NCBI GenBank assembly: GCA_951801245.1
Contig: CATOMC010000008.1
Span: 26,104 to 90,103, forward strand
Origin: an uncultured Lachnospiraceae bacterium
GTDB taxonomy: Bacteria > Bacillota_A > Clostridia > Lachnospirales > Lachnospiraceae
DNA length: 64,000 nt
Reading direction: 5' to 3'
A program made the position numbers and the translations under genes. The notes beneath the pieces were generated by a model. It was not told the DNA's origin. It was given only the letters and a program-made list of their open reading frames with translations, and did not search any database. Below, piece by piece: positions 43,827 through 51,567 of the stretch (position 1 is its first letter; each line of letters begins with the position of its first letter).

Positions 43827-45158
43827 TTAGAAGATTCGTCTGATCGAAAGGATGGAACGATAGCTTGCATTGGACACGATGATACCGGTCTTGGATGTTG
43901 ACGCATGGACAATCTGTCCGTTGCCGACATAAATTCCCACGTGGCCTGAGTAACAAATGATGTCGCCCGCCTGTGCATTTTCAAGACCATTGACTGTGGC
44001 GCCTACGCTTCTGTCCGCCGCAGAGGAGTGGGGCAAGTTCACGCCAAAGTTCTTATATACACTCATAACGAATCCGGAACAGTCGGCGCCATTGGTCAGG
44101 CTGGTTCCGCCGTATACATACGGATTTCCTACAAACTGCAATGCAAACTGTGCTACATCGGAACCGGAACTTCCTGTCGGGCTTGCATAGGTCTTACCGC
44201 CGTCACTGGAGGTGCTGCCCTTCTTGGACGATTTGTTCTCTTCCGTCTTCTTCTTCGCTGCTTCCTTCGCTGCCTTTCTTGCTTCTTCTTCCTTGGCAAC
44301 TCTGGCTCTTTCTTCTTCGATGGATTCTGCTTTCACAAACTCGGTGGACAGTGTCACATAATCCATGGATACGTAACCGTCACCTTCCTCGATATTAACC
44401 TTCACCCAGCCGTCCAGCTCTTCTGTGACGATCAGCTCATCTTCGATGGGAACCAGGCCAAGTACTGTCTCCTCCAGGCCGGGCTGTTCCCGTACTTTAA
44501 GGGTAGTTGTGGTAACCGTCGCAATACGGGTTCCCACCTCTTTCGCATAATCAACGGCTTCGTCTCCGGTCACACAGAACTCACCTTTTACATAACCTTC
44601 CACGGAACCGGAACTGATCTTATACCAGCCGTCTTCCTCTTCGATAAAAGTTCCTACAGATTTATTGTAAAGCTTACCTACGATCTCGCCGTCCTCACTG
44701 GGAATATCTCTTACATTGACATAATCGTTAACCTTGGCAATGACCAGATTCTTGAAGCCCTCTTCTTCCTCTGACAGGCCGCTGCCTGATGCCTCTTTCA
44801 GATCCTTTGTATATCCTTCGCTGACAACAATGGTGTCCTCAATCTTCTTTCTGGAAGTCCGGCTGATGGTATCTCCCGTACTTGCAAGATCCGCATATCC
44901 GCCTACTCTTACGTTTCCTACTGTAACGCCGTCAGACTTCTGTTCCTTTTTCTCCTTCTTTGCCGCATCCTTATCTGACTCTTCTTTCAAAGTGGAAAGA
45001 GCCGTTGTCTTATCGGCATCCTGTATGGAGAAATCTATTCCTGCCGATGGCAGAACACTTGCCACATTGCCGGATGCACTCGCCTCAAATCCGGTTCCTC
45101 CAAAAGCTATGACTGCTGCCATTGCACAGGCTGCTATTCTCATGTTGTTTTTCTTCAT
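43827..45158 (-). CDS. Secreted NlpC/P60 cell-wall endopeptidase with SH3 domains
   Basis: The ~443-residue protein has a signal peptide (IAACAMAAVIAFGGTGFEASA, residues ~7-28), an acidic/lysine linker, two bacterial SH3 repeats (YVNVRDIPSEDGEIVGKLY and TLKVREQPGLEETVLGLV), a charged helical spacer (ARVAKEEEARKAAKEAAKKK) and a C-terminal NlpC/P60 domain with catalytic NGADCSGF and GHVGIYVG. It cuts peptidoglycan stem peptides (D-glutamyl to dibasic residue) outside the cell. The start at MKKNNMRIAAC has TGAGGTG upstream. Confidence 0.93.
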   Translation of the reverse strand: MKKNNMRIAACAMAAVIAFGGTGFEASASGNVASVLPSAGIDFSIQDADKTTALSTLKEESDKDAAKKEKKEQKSDGVTVGNVRVGGYADLASTGDTISRTSRKKIEDTIVVSEGYTKDLKEASGSGLSEEEEGFKNLVIAKVNDYVNVRDIPSEDGEIVGKLYNKSVGTFIEEEDGWYKISSGSVEGYVKGEFCVTGDEAVDYAKEVGTRIATVTTTTLKVREQPGLEETVLGLVPIEDELIVTEELDGWVKVNIEEGDGYVSMDYVTLSTEFVKAESIEEERARVAKEEEARKAAKEAAKKKTEENKSSKKGSTSSDGGKTYASPTGSSGSDVAQFALQFVGNPYVYGGTSLTNGADCSGFVMSVYKNFGVNLPHSSAADRSVGATVNGLENAQAGDIICYSGHVGIYVGNGQIVHASTSKTGIIVSNASYRSILSIRRIF

Positions 45159-45488
45159 AAAAAACACCTCATTTGTTACAAAATTGTTACATCTGAGTAT
45201 AATATAGCATCGCCTATACGTTTTGTCAACCACATCATCTACCATCAATTTAAGGGAATTTACGCAATTTATTGTGTTTTTTCACAAAAATGCTAGTACT
45301 TTCATCCCAATTTCAAAGCCCCGATGACCGATTTGTGCCTGTTTACCTCCTAAAAGTATTATATGCGCTTTGTAACATTTCTGAAATATATGTTAAGGTA
45401 TTGTTACATGCCGCCAAAAATCTCTGCCGCATTCTCCTTAAATGTTTTACGTTGCTGCCATTTTCTATCGTATCAAGACCGCCGCACG
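45159..45488. other. Gap of ~330 bp between the NlpC/P60 and thioredoxin reductase genes
   Basis: No gene is supported. It contains one copy of the dispersed motif (CCGCATTCTCCTTAAATG, 45427-45444) and the GCCGCACGTCAGCGGAG sequence near the end. The promoter of the NlpC/P60 gene should lie here, but I could not choose one. Confidence 0.4.
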
Positions 45489-46403
45489 TCAGCGGAGATT
45501 CAGATATTGCTCCACAGAGGAAACCGCGCAGGCTCCGTCCGCCACAGCCGTCACGATCTGCCTGAGCGTTTTGGTCCTGATGTCTCCTGCTGCAAATACA
45601 CCCGAAATGCTTGTGACACAATCCTCTCCCGCCATCAGATATCCTTTCTCATCACAGGAAACTGCCTCTGTAAATGCCTCTGTACAAGGACGCATCCCCA
45701 CTGCAATAAACAGTCCTTCTACCGCAAGATCCTTTTCCTGTTCCTCCTGCTTTTGGTGAAGTGTCACACCCTCCACCAGATCGGTTCCGAATATCCTGGA
45801 GACTGTCGAATTCCAGAGGATTTCTACATTTTCGCAGGCAAAAAGCTTCTCCTGCAGGCTTTTGGCCGCCCGCAGGCTGTCCCGCCTGTGGATCAGATAG
45901 ACTTTGCGGCACATTCTCGACAGATAAATGGCATCTTCTACCGCCACATCGCCGCCTCCTGCCACGGCCACATCCCTTCCCTTAAAAAAGGCGCCGTCAC
46001 AGGTGGCACAATAGGATACCCCTCTGCCCTTAAACTCCGTCTCTCCCGGTACTTGTAGCAGCGTATGCTCCGCACCGGTGGCAAGGATCAGTGTCCTGGC
46101 TTCATAGGAAGTGCCTGATGCAGTCTCCACTTGCTTCGTCTCTTTCCGATCATGAATCGCCGTGACGGTTTCTTTCACAAATGTCACGTCCATTTTGTCC
46201 GCATGTTCACGAAACTTCATGCCCAGGTCAAAGCCGTTTATGCCGGGCATCCCCAGATAATTATCTACTTCATACGTGTTCAGAACCTGTCCGCCGCTGA
46301 TGGGTGCCTGGTCTATGACGATCAGGTCCAGTCCTGCCCGTTTGCCGTAGACTGCTGCGGATAAGCCGGCAGGGCCGGCACCGATGATGATAAGGTCGTG
46401 CAT
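45489..46403 (-). CDS. trxB: Thioredoxin reductase (TrxB-like flavoprotein)
   Basis: This 304-residue FAD/NADPH disulfide reductase has the FAD motif IIGAGPAGLSAAVYG, the redox pair YCATCDGAFF, the NADPH motif VAGGGDVAVEDAIYLS and the C-terminal FAD motif SGVFAAGDIRTKTLRQ. Length and domain order match TrxB. No thioredoxin gene is adjacent, so it may serve another thiol partner. Confidence 0.9.
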   Translation of the reverse strand: MHDLIIIGAGPAGLSAAVYGKRAGLDLIVIDQAPISGGQVLNTYEVDNYLGMPGINGFDLGMKFREHADKMDVTFVKETVTAIHDRKETKQVETASGTSYEARTLILATGAEHTLLQVPGETEFKGRGVSYCATCDGAFFKGRDVAVAGGGDVAVEDAIYLSRMCRKVYLIHRRDSLRAAKSLQEKLFACENVEILWNSTVSRIFGTDLVEGVTLHQKQEEQEKDLAVEGLFIAVGMRPCTEAFTEAVSCDEKGYLMAGEDCVTSISGVFAAGDIRTKTLRQIVTAVADGACAVSSVEQYLNLR

Positions 46404-46601
46404 GAATTGCCTCCGTTTCTGTAGATTGATTTTTATGAATAATAAGAGTATTTGCTTTTTCTTTCATTTTATCTGTAGTATAATCTTGTGGGGTGTATTT
46501 GTCAAAAAGGAAACCGGGATTTTATACTTCATACACTGAATCGGGGTGACGCATAAGTACGAAATGGAGTCACTACTCACCAGGAAAGGAGCAGGCAGAC
46601 T

Positions 46602-47357
46602 ATGTATGCTGATTCTATCTATGATATGGAAAAAGAAAATAATATGACCGCCCTGGTCACTGGCGCTTCTCGGGGGATTGGGCTGGCCATCGCGGAAGAA
46701 CTGGCTAAAGCAGGGTATGGTCTGTATCTTACCTGCCGCCATTCCGGTGATATACTGACAGATATGTCAGATCGGCTGTCAGCCGCCTATCATGTCCCTT
46801 GCAGAGCCATTGTAGCGGATATGGGTAATCCGGAAGATGTGACACGCGTGTTTTCACAGATTGACGATCTGACTTTATTAGTCAACAATGCCGGCATCTC
46901 CTATGTGGGATTGTTACATGAAATGTCAGTCGATGCATGGCGGGAAGTCATGCGCGTGAATCTGGATTCAATGTTTTACTGCTGCCGCCTGGCCATTCCC
47001 CTGATGCTGCGCCGCCATACCGGTAAGATCGTCAATATTTCTTCTGTCTGGGGACGCGTGGGCGCCTCCACGGAAGCGGCCTACTCCGCCTCTAAGGGCG
47101 GCGTGGATGCCTTTACCAAAGCGCTGGCAAAGGAACTGGCTCCCAGTAACATCCAGGTCAATGCCATTGCCTGCGGTGTGATCGATACCGATATGAACCG
47201 CTGCTTTGAGCAGGAAGATATGGATGCACTGCGTGAAGAAATCCCTGCAGACCGGTTTGGTCAACCTCAGGAAGTCGCACAGTTGCTGCTCTCCATCGTC
47301 AACGGACCATCCTATCTGACCGGGCAGGTCATCACGATGGACGGCGGCTGGACATAG
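46602..47357 (+). CDS. Short-chain dehydrogenase/reductase, FabG-like
   Basis: The 251-residue protein has the SDR cofactor motif TGASRGIGLAIAEEL, the NNAGIS motif and the catalytic YSASK with S in NISSVWGRVG, and the end TGQVITMDGGWT. A FabG or sugar-alcohol dehydrogenase role is possible; no fatty-acid gene is adjacent. AAAGGAG lies 10 nt before the ATG at 46602; a start at 46644 (MTALVTGASRG) would match the family length better. Confidence 0.88.
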   Translation: MYADSIYDMEKENNMTALVTGASRGIGLAIAEELAKAGYGLYLTCRHSGDILTDMSDRLSAAYHVPCRAIVADMGNPEDVTRVFSQIDDLTLLVNNAGISYVGLLHEMSVDAWREVMRVNLDSMFYCCRLAIPLMLRRHTGKIVNISSVWGRVGASTEAAYSASKGGVDAFTKALAKELAPSNIQVNAIACGVIDTDMNRCFEQEDMDALREEIPADRFGQPQEVAQLLLSIVNGPSYLTGQVITMDGGWT

Positions 47358-47376
47358 TGTGCCATTTACCAGGCAA

Positions 47377-48786
47377 CTATACTTTTTGTTTTCCGGAATT
47401 TCCAGATACTGCGTTGTTTTCGGTTAACGCTACTCCCTGCATCTGCCTCTCCAGCTTTCTTTCCACCACAAAGTAGCTTGGCACCAACACCGCATCCGCT
47501 CCGATCCATGCGGCAATCTCCGCAAAGAAGATACCAATTTTTCCAAACATCATCGGCAGCAGGATGACGGACAGCGTCCGCATCACAAACTCGGCCACCC
47601 CGGACATCATAGGCAGTACCGTATTGCCCATGCCCTGAATGGCTGAACGGGTCACATGCAGCACATACAAGACCGGCAGGCAGACGGCCATGACTGCCAG
47701 ATAGAAATACGCGATCCCCATGGTCTGTTCTACCACATCCGGTGTCCCGGAAATAAAAAGCCCCAGAATATATTTTCCTAAACTTAACATGATCAGTGCG
47801 ATGACGACCGAAGTGATCATCGCAATCCCCATTGCGGCACGCATGCCGCTTCGAATCCTGTTCATCTTCCCGGCTCCCAGATTCTGTCCCACATAAGTCA
47901 CCATCGCATAGCCATAGGATGTACCTGCAATCTCCAATAGTCCATAAAGCTTATTCGTGGCCGTGAAACCGGCAATAAAGATAACGCCATAACCGTTGAC
48001 TACAAACTGCACGATCATTCCGCCGATGGCAATGATCGCATTCTGAAAAGCCATGGGAAGGCCAAGCACGAACAACCGTCTCGTAAGCCTCTTTTCCAGA
48101 GTAAAGTCTCTCTTCTTCAATTTCAAAAAGGCAATCTTCCTGATATGCCAGAAACAAAAAACACTGGAGACCGCCTGCGCAATCAGGGTAGCCGCTGCCG
48201 CGCCCGCAATACCCCACTTTAACCCCATCACAAACAAATAATCTAATATGATATTGGTCAATGACGCTGCAATCATGGCATGAAGCGGCGTCCTGCTGTC
48301 CCCCAGAGAGCGCAGAATACAAGCCAGCAGATTATAAAGCATCACAATCGGTACCCCTGCAAACAGGATCCGCAGATAAAGCATTGTATACCCTATGATC
48401 TCTTCCGGCGTCTGCAAAAGCACCAGCACCGGCCTTGCAAATACTTGTCCAAGCGCCGCCAGTACAACCGCCGATAACATGGAAAGAAGTGCCGCGCTCC
48501 CCACACATTTGCGAAGTTCCTCCTCCTTGCCCGCGCCAAACTCCTGTGCCATCTTGATGCCAAATCCCTGCGTCAGTCCCTGGATCACTCCTAACATCAG
48601 CCAGTTGAGCCAGTCTGCTGCACCCACCGCTGCCAGCGCGCTGACACCCAAATATTTGCCCACCACCATGGTGTCTACCACAGTATATAATTGTTGAAAT
48701 ACATTTCCCGCTGCCAGAGAAAGAGAAAAAGTCAGCAATAACTTTGCTGGCTTTCCCTGGGTCATATTTTGAACATGAACTGCCAT
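47377..48786 (-). CDS. MATE family efflux transporter (second copy)
   Basis: The 469-residue membrane protein has about twelve segments and the MATE N-terminal motif LQQLYTVVDTMVVGKYLG as AAGNVFQQLYTVVDTMVVGK, with the second-half mirror. It is distinct from the copy at 5029-6384 and is convergent with the SDR gene, whose stop is 19 bp away. Substrate unknown. AAGGAAAACAT precedes the ATG. Confidence 0.9.
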   Translation of the reverse strand: MAVHVQNMTQGKPAKLLLTFSLSLAAGNVFQQLYTVVDTMVVGKYLGVSALAAVGAADWLNWLMLGVIQGLTQGFGIKMAQEFGAGKEEELRKCVGSAALLSMLSAVVLAALGQVFARPVLVLLQTPEEIIGYTMLYLRILFAGVPIVMLYNLLACILRSLGDSRTPLHAMIAASLTNIILDYLFVMGLKWGIAGAAAATLIAQAVSSVFCFWHIRKIAFLKLKKRDFTLEKRLTRRLFVLGLPMAFQNAIIAIGGMIVQFVVNGYGVIFIAGFTATNKLYGLLEIAGTSYGYAMVTYVGQNLGAGKMNRIRSGMRAAMGIAMITSVVIALIMLSLGKYILGLFISGTPDVVEQTMGIAYFYLAVMAVCLPVLYVLHVTRSAIQGMGNTVLPMMSGVAEFVMRTLSVILLPMMFGKIGIFFAEIAAWIGADAVLVPSYFVVERKLERQMQGVALTENNAVSGNSGKQKV

Positions 48787-48846
48787 ATGTTTTCCTTATC
48801 TTTCTATCTGAAATCCTCTTCCATCAAATCTAATCTGCGCTTTGTC

Positions 48847-49704
48847 CTAAATATACTTACGGAATCCTTTGCCCATGATCTCACTGCTCTTCGTCACCAT
48901 CAGAAAGGCTTCCGGATCTACCGTCTGGATACGCCGCTCCAAAAGAACCGCCTGCTTGGGATCCATAACTGTCAAAATTACCACCCTGTCCTTGTGGGTA
49001 TAAGCGCCCTCCGCCTTATAGACCGTAGCGCTGCGGTGCAGTTCATTCATAATATAATCACAGATCGGCTCCGGCTTACTGCATATGATCGTAAAATACT
49101 TGCTCAGTTTCATGCGCTCAATGGCCTTATCGATCAGAAGCGTTTTGGCCATCAGACCGCAGATGGAAAAGAGTCCTGTCCTCGTGTCAAATACAAAATA
49201 AGCCACAAGTACAATGATCGCATCAACGGCCAGAAGTGCGGAAGAAATATTCATTGTGGAATACTTACGCAAAACCATGGCAATGATATCCGTCCCGCCG
49301 CCCGAAGCATTTTCATAGAATAAAATAGCCGATGCCAACGCAGGCAGGGCAATCGCATAGAATAATTCCAGCATGGTCTCATTGGTAAGCGGTGCATTCA
49401 TAGGGAAAGCCGCCTCCATAATGTTCAACAGAACTGATGACAATATTGTCACATATGCGGTTTTGACGCCAAAATTCCTGCCCAGAAACATAAATCCGAA
49501 GACCAAAAGGAGCATACTGATGGCCAGGTTGATCTGGGAAGCCGTAAACGGTACGAAATGCGTCACCACAACCGCCAGGCCGGACACGCCGCCAAAAGAA
49601 AAATTATTGGGAAACTTAAACACATAGATACCGATATCCATAAGGATTACGGCAATGGTTATCAGAACATATTCTTTAAATATCTGTTTTCGCTTACTCT
49701 TCAT
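48847..49704 (-). CDS. YitT family membrane protein (DUF161/DUF2179)
   Basis: The 285-residue protein has five or six membrane segments with the YitT motifs NFSFGGVSGLAVVVTHF and ENASGGGTDIIAMVLRK, then a cytosolic DUF2179 domain with VILTVMDPKQAVLLERRIQ. Function unknown. GGAGAAGGGC precedes the ATG. Confidence 0.88.
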   Translation of the reverse strand: MKSKRKQIFKEYVLITIAVILMDIGIYVFKFPNNFSFGGVSGLAVVVTHFVPFTASQINLAISMLLLVFGFMFLGRNFGVKTAYVTILSSVLLNIMEAAFPMNAPLTNETMLELFYAIALPALASAILFYENASGGGTDIIAMVLRKYSTMNISSALLAVDAIIVLVAYFVFDTRTGLFSICGLMAKTLLIDKAIERMKLSKYFTIICSKPEPICDYIMNELHRSATVYKAEGAYTHKDRVVILTVMDPKQAVLLERRIQTVDPEAFLMVTKSSEIMGKGFRKYI

Positions 49705-49849
49705 GCCCTTCTCCGTTCCGGAGCATCCGTCAGGCGATACCGTCCATAAGAAAACTCCATGCTCGTATTCATAGTACTTTGCACCGTTTCGTCTCCAAAA
49801 AGAGAAGCCAGAATGTATCTATCCATCATTCCAGCTTCTCTTTGATCAG

Positions 49850-49923
49850 TGGAAGCAATGGGGCTCGAACCCATGACCTCTCGCGTGTGAGGCGAACGCT
49901 CATCCCGGCTGAGCTATGCTTCC
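49850..49923 (-). tRNA. tRNA-Val (anticodon CAC)
   Basis: The minus strand folds as a cloverleaf: acceptor GGAAGCA/TGCTTCC with discriminator A, D arm GCTC..GAGC, anticodon stem TTCGC/GCGAG-like with loop CTCACAC, T arm ATGGG-TTCGAGC-CCCAT. Anticodon CAC reads GUG. Confidence 0.9.
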
Positions 49924-49927
49924 AGAC

Positions 49928-50000
49928 TGGAGATAGCGAGACTCGAACTCGTGACCTATACGTTGCGAACGTATCGCTCTCCCAACTGAGCTATATCCCC
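49928..50000 (-). tRNA. tRNA-Ala (anticodon CGC)
   Basis: The minus strand has acceptor GGGGATA/TATCTCC with the G3-U70 pair that identifies alanine tRNA, anticodon stem ATACG/CGTAT with loop TTCGCAA, and T arm CGAG-TTCGAGT-CTCG. Anticodon CGC reads GCG. It lies 4 bp from tRNA-Val and is probably transcribed with it. Confidence 0.9.
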
Positions 50001-50327
50001 TCTACCAAAGATTATAGCACGCAGAAAATAAAAAGCAATAAAAAATTATATTTCCGTGCCGCACCTGATAATCAAATGGACTTTGCATCCTACTTATGAT
50101 ATACTTATTTCGTAACAATATAAACTACGAGACAGGAAACAGGTGATGATATACGTCTGAAAAAGACTCAGACTGTTATAAGCTCATGAAAGACAGATAC
50201 ATTGAATTAAAAGTTATATTAACTTCTTTTGGTATTAATTTCACAGAACTTGACAAGGTAAACGAGTAAATAATAATCATATACCACACAAATCAAGGTG
50301 TAACGCCGGTCAATAGAAAGATTAAGC

Positions 50328-50384
50328 ACGGAAATCAATTTTCAGGAATGTCCAAATCAATGAAGGATTGAAATTGATTTCCGT
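50328..50384. repeat. Perfect 14-bp inverted repeat near the tRNA pair
   Basis: ACGGAAATCAATTT (50328-50341) and AAATTGATTTCCGT (50371-50384) flank a 29-bp spacer. It lies just before an AraC gene remnant in the 560-bp gap 50001-50561, upstream of the tRNA pair. The purpose is unknown. Confidence 0.65.
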
Positions 50385-50388
50385 AATG

Positions 50389-50502
50389 CGTCTATCCTTT
50401 CAGTCTCCGTTTTTCGCGCAAGCTGTCGGGTATAATGATTCTGCCCATTTTATCCGTGCTTTAAAAAAAGTGATCGGGAAGAATCCCGGGGCGTTCCGAT
50501 AA
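50389..50502 (+). pseudogene. AraC-family regulator, C-terminal remnant
   Basis: The 37-codon frame reads RLSFQSPFFAQAVGYNDSAH, then FIRALKKVIGKNPGAFR, the second helix-turn-helix of AraC regulators. The rest of the gene, including the first helix-turn-helix and the ligand domain, is absent. It ends just before a strong terminator, so a full gene once ended here. Confidence 0.7.
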
Positions 50503-50541
50503 AAGTAAAGATGCTGCTTATTTGGCGGCATCTTTACTTTT
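50501..50541. terminator. Terminator shared by the AraC remnant and HAD gene
   Basis: AAAAGTAAAGATGC and GCATCTTTACTTTT form a perfect 14-bp stem with a 13-nt loop and A/T tracts on both sides, so it can act on both strands. Confidence 0.8.
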
Positions 50542-50561
50542 TGCATTCCTATATTGTATTG

Positions 50562-51503
50562 CTAAGCGTTCCCTTCTCCTGTTCCCATCATCCGCAAAAA
50601 CTCCAAAAACCGCTCCACGCCTCCGCCGCAGTGTACCACCCCCTCCGGTCTGACGCCAGGCACATTAGAGACATCGAAGAAATCTCCTTCTCCCGTGAGG
50701 TCTGTCATCATAAAGCTGTCACTCCCGAAGATGCCCTCCTCGATGCCCACAAACTCATCTCCCCAGAAGGCACAATCTCCGGCACAAAATTCCTCTTTTC
50801 CGGTCTCTTGCGCTTCCTTGTCTGCTTCCTGCCTGCTGCCTTCCCGGATTTTTGTAAAGATTGCGTCCACATTGTCGCTCTTGCTGCTGATGCCAACCTC
50901 CAGATATTTGGCATCACAGGTAGGTTTTACCTCCATGCCGTACCACCTGCCGACTGTTAGGGCAAGCTCCATCAGCCCTTTCAGCCCGCCCGCAATCCCA
51001 TGACGGCAAAGCTTTTCTTTTAGGAGATCCAGCTCATTTTCCTGCATGAACAGATTATCCCCCCGCAAAGCCTCCGGTATCAGGTCTATTTTGCAGTAAT
51101 TGGGCCTGCTAAAAACAATATCCGTGTCAAAATCATACTTTTTCTTAAGTTCCATATGGATTTCAAAACAAATGCTGTGAATCTTTTCCAGGCATGCTGC
51201 ATCGGGGAGCCTGTCATGAAATACATAAGCTTCCCCGTCCCGAAATGCATAGTCAAAGGCTCCTCTGCCAAGCCCCAGATACAGATTGGCAAGTTCCTCC
51301 TTCGTAAAATATTTTGCTATCTCACCGCCCGCTATGTTCTCCATGGTGGTGCCGCTGACGATCACCAGTCTGATGCTCTGCTGTAACAGAGGCTTCATGG
51401 CCGCCACGGCTTCCTCCACCGGTGCCTTCCGGGACAACACCGCCGTCCCGTCCCAGTCAAAAAAGACTGCCTTGTACTTTTTATCCACCCTATATTCCTT
51501 CAA
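50562..51503 (-). CDS. HAD superfamily hydrolase downstream of GH65 gene
   Basis: The 313-residue protein has HAD motif I VFFDWDGTAVLSR, motif II VIVSGTT, and a late ISSKSDNVDAIF motif with SVGFWGDEFVG-like FWGDEFVGIEEG. It starts with TTG at 51503, with AGGAGGG upstream. It lies 64 bp downstream of the GH65 gene, where beta-phosphoglucomutase is usually found, but it lacks the usual short beta-PGM cap and is longer. A phosphatase or mutase for the glucose-1-phosphate product is possible. Confidence 0.75.
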   Translation of the reverse strand: MKEYRVDKKYKAVFFDWDGTAVLSRKAPVEEAVAAMKPLLQQSIRLVIVSGTTMENIAGGEIAKYFTKEELANLYLGLGRGAFDYAFRDGEAYVFHDRLPDAACLEKIHSICFEIHMELKKKYDFDTDIVFSRPNYCKIDLIPEALRGDNLFMQENELDLLKEKLCRHGIAGGLKGLMELALTVGRWYGMEVKPTCDAKYLEVGISSKSDNVDAIFTKIREGSRQEADKEAQETGKEEFCAGDCAFWGDEFVGIEEGIFGSDSFMMTDLTGEGDFFDVSNVPGVRPEGVVHCGGGVERFLEFLRMMGTGEGNA

Positions 51504-51567
51504 GGTACCCTCCTATCTTGTCTCTCACAAATGTTCAATAAAAGCAATCTGCACTTTCCTCTCTCTA

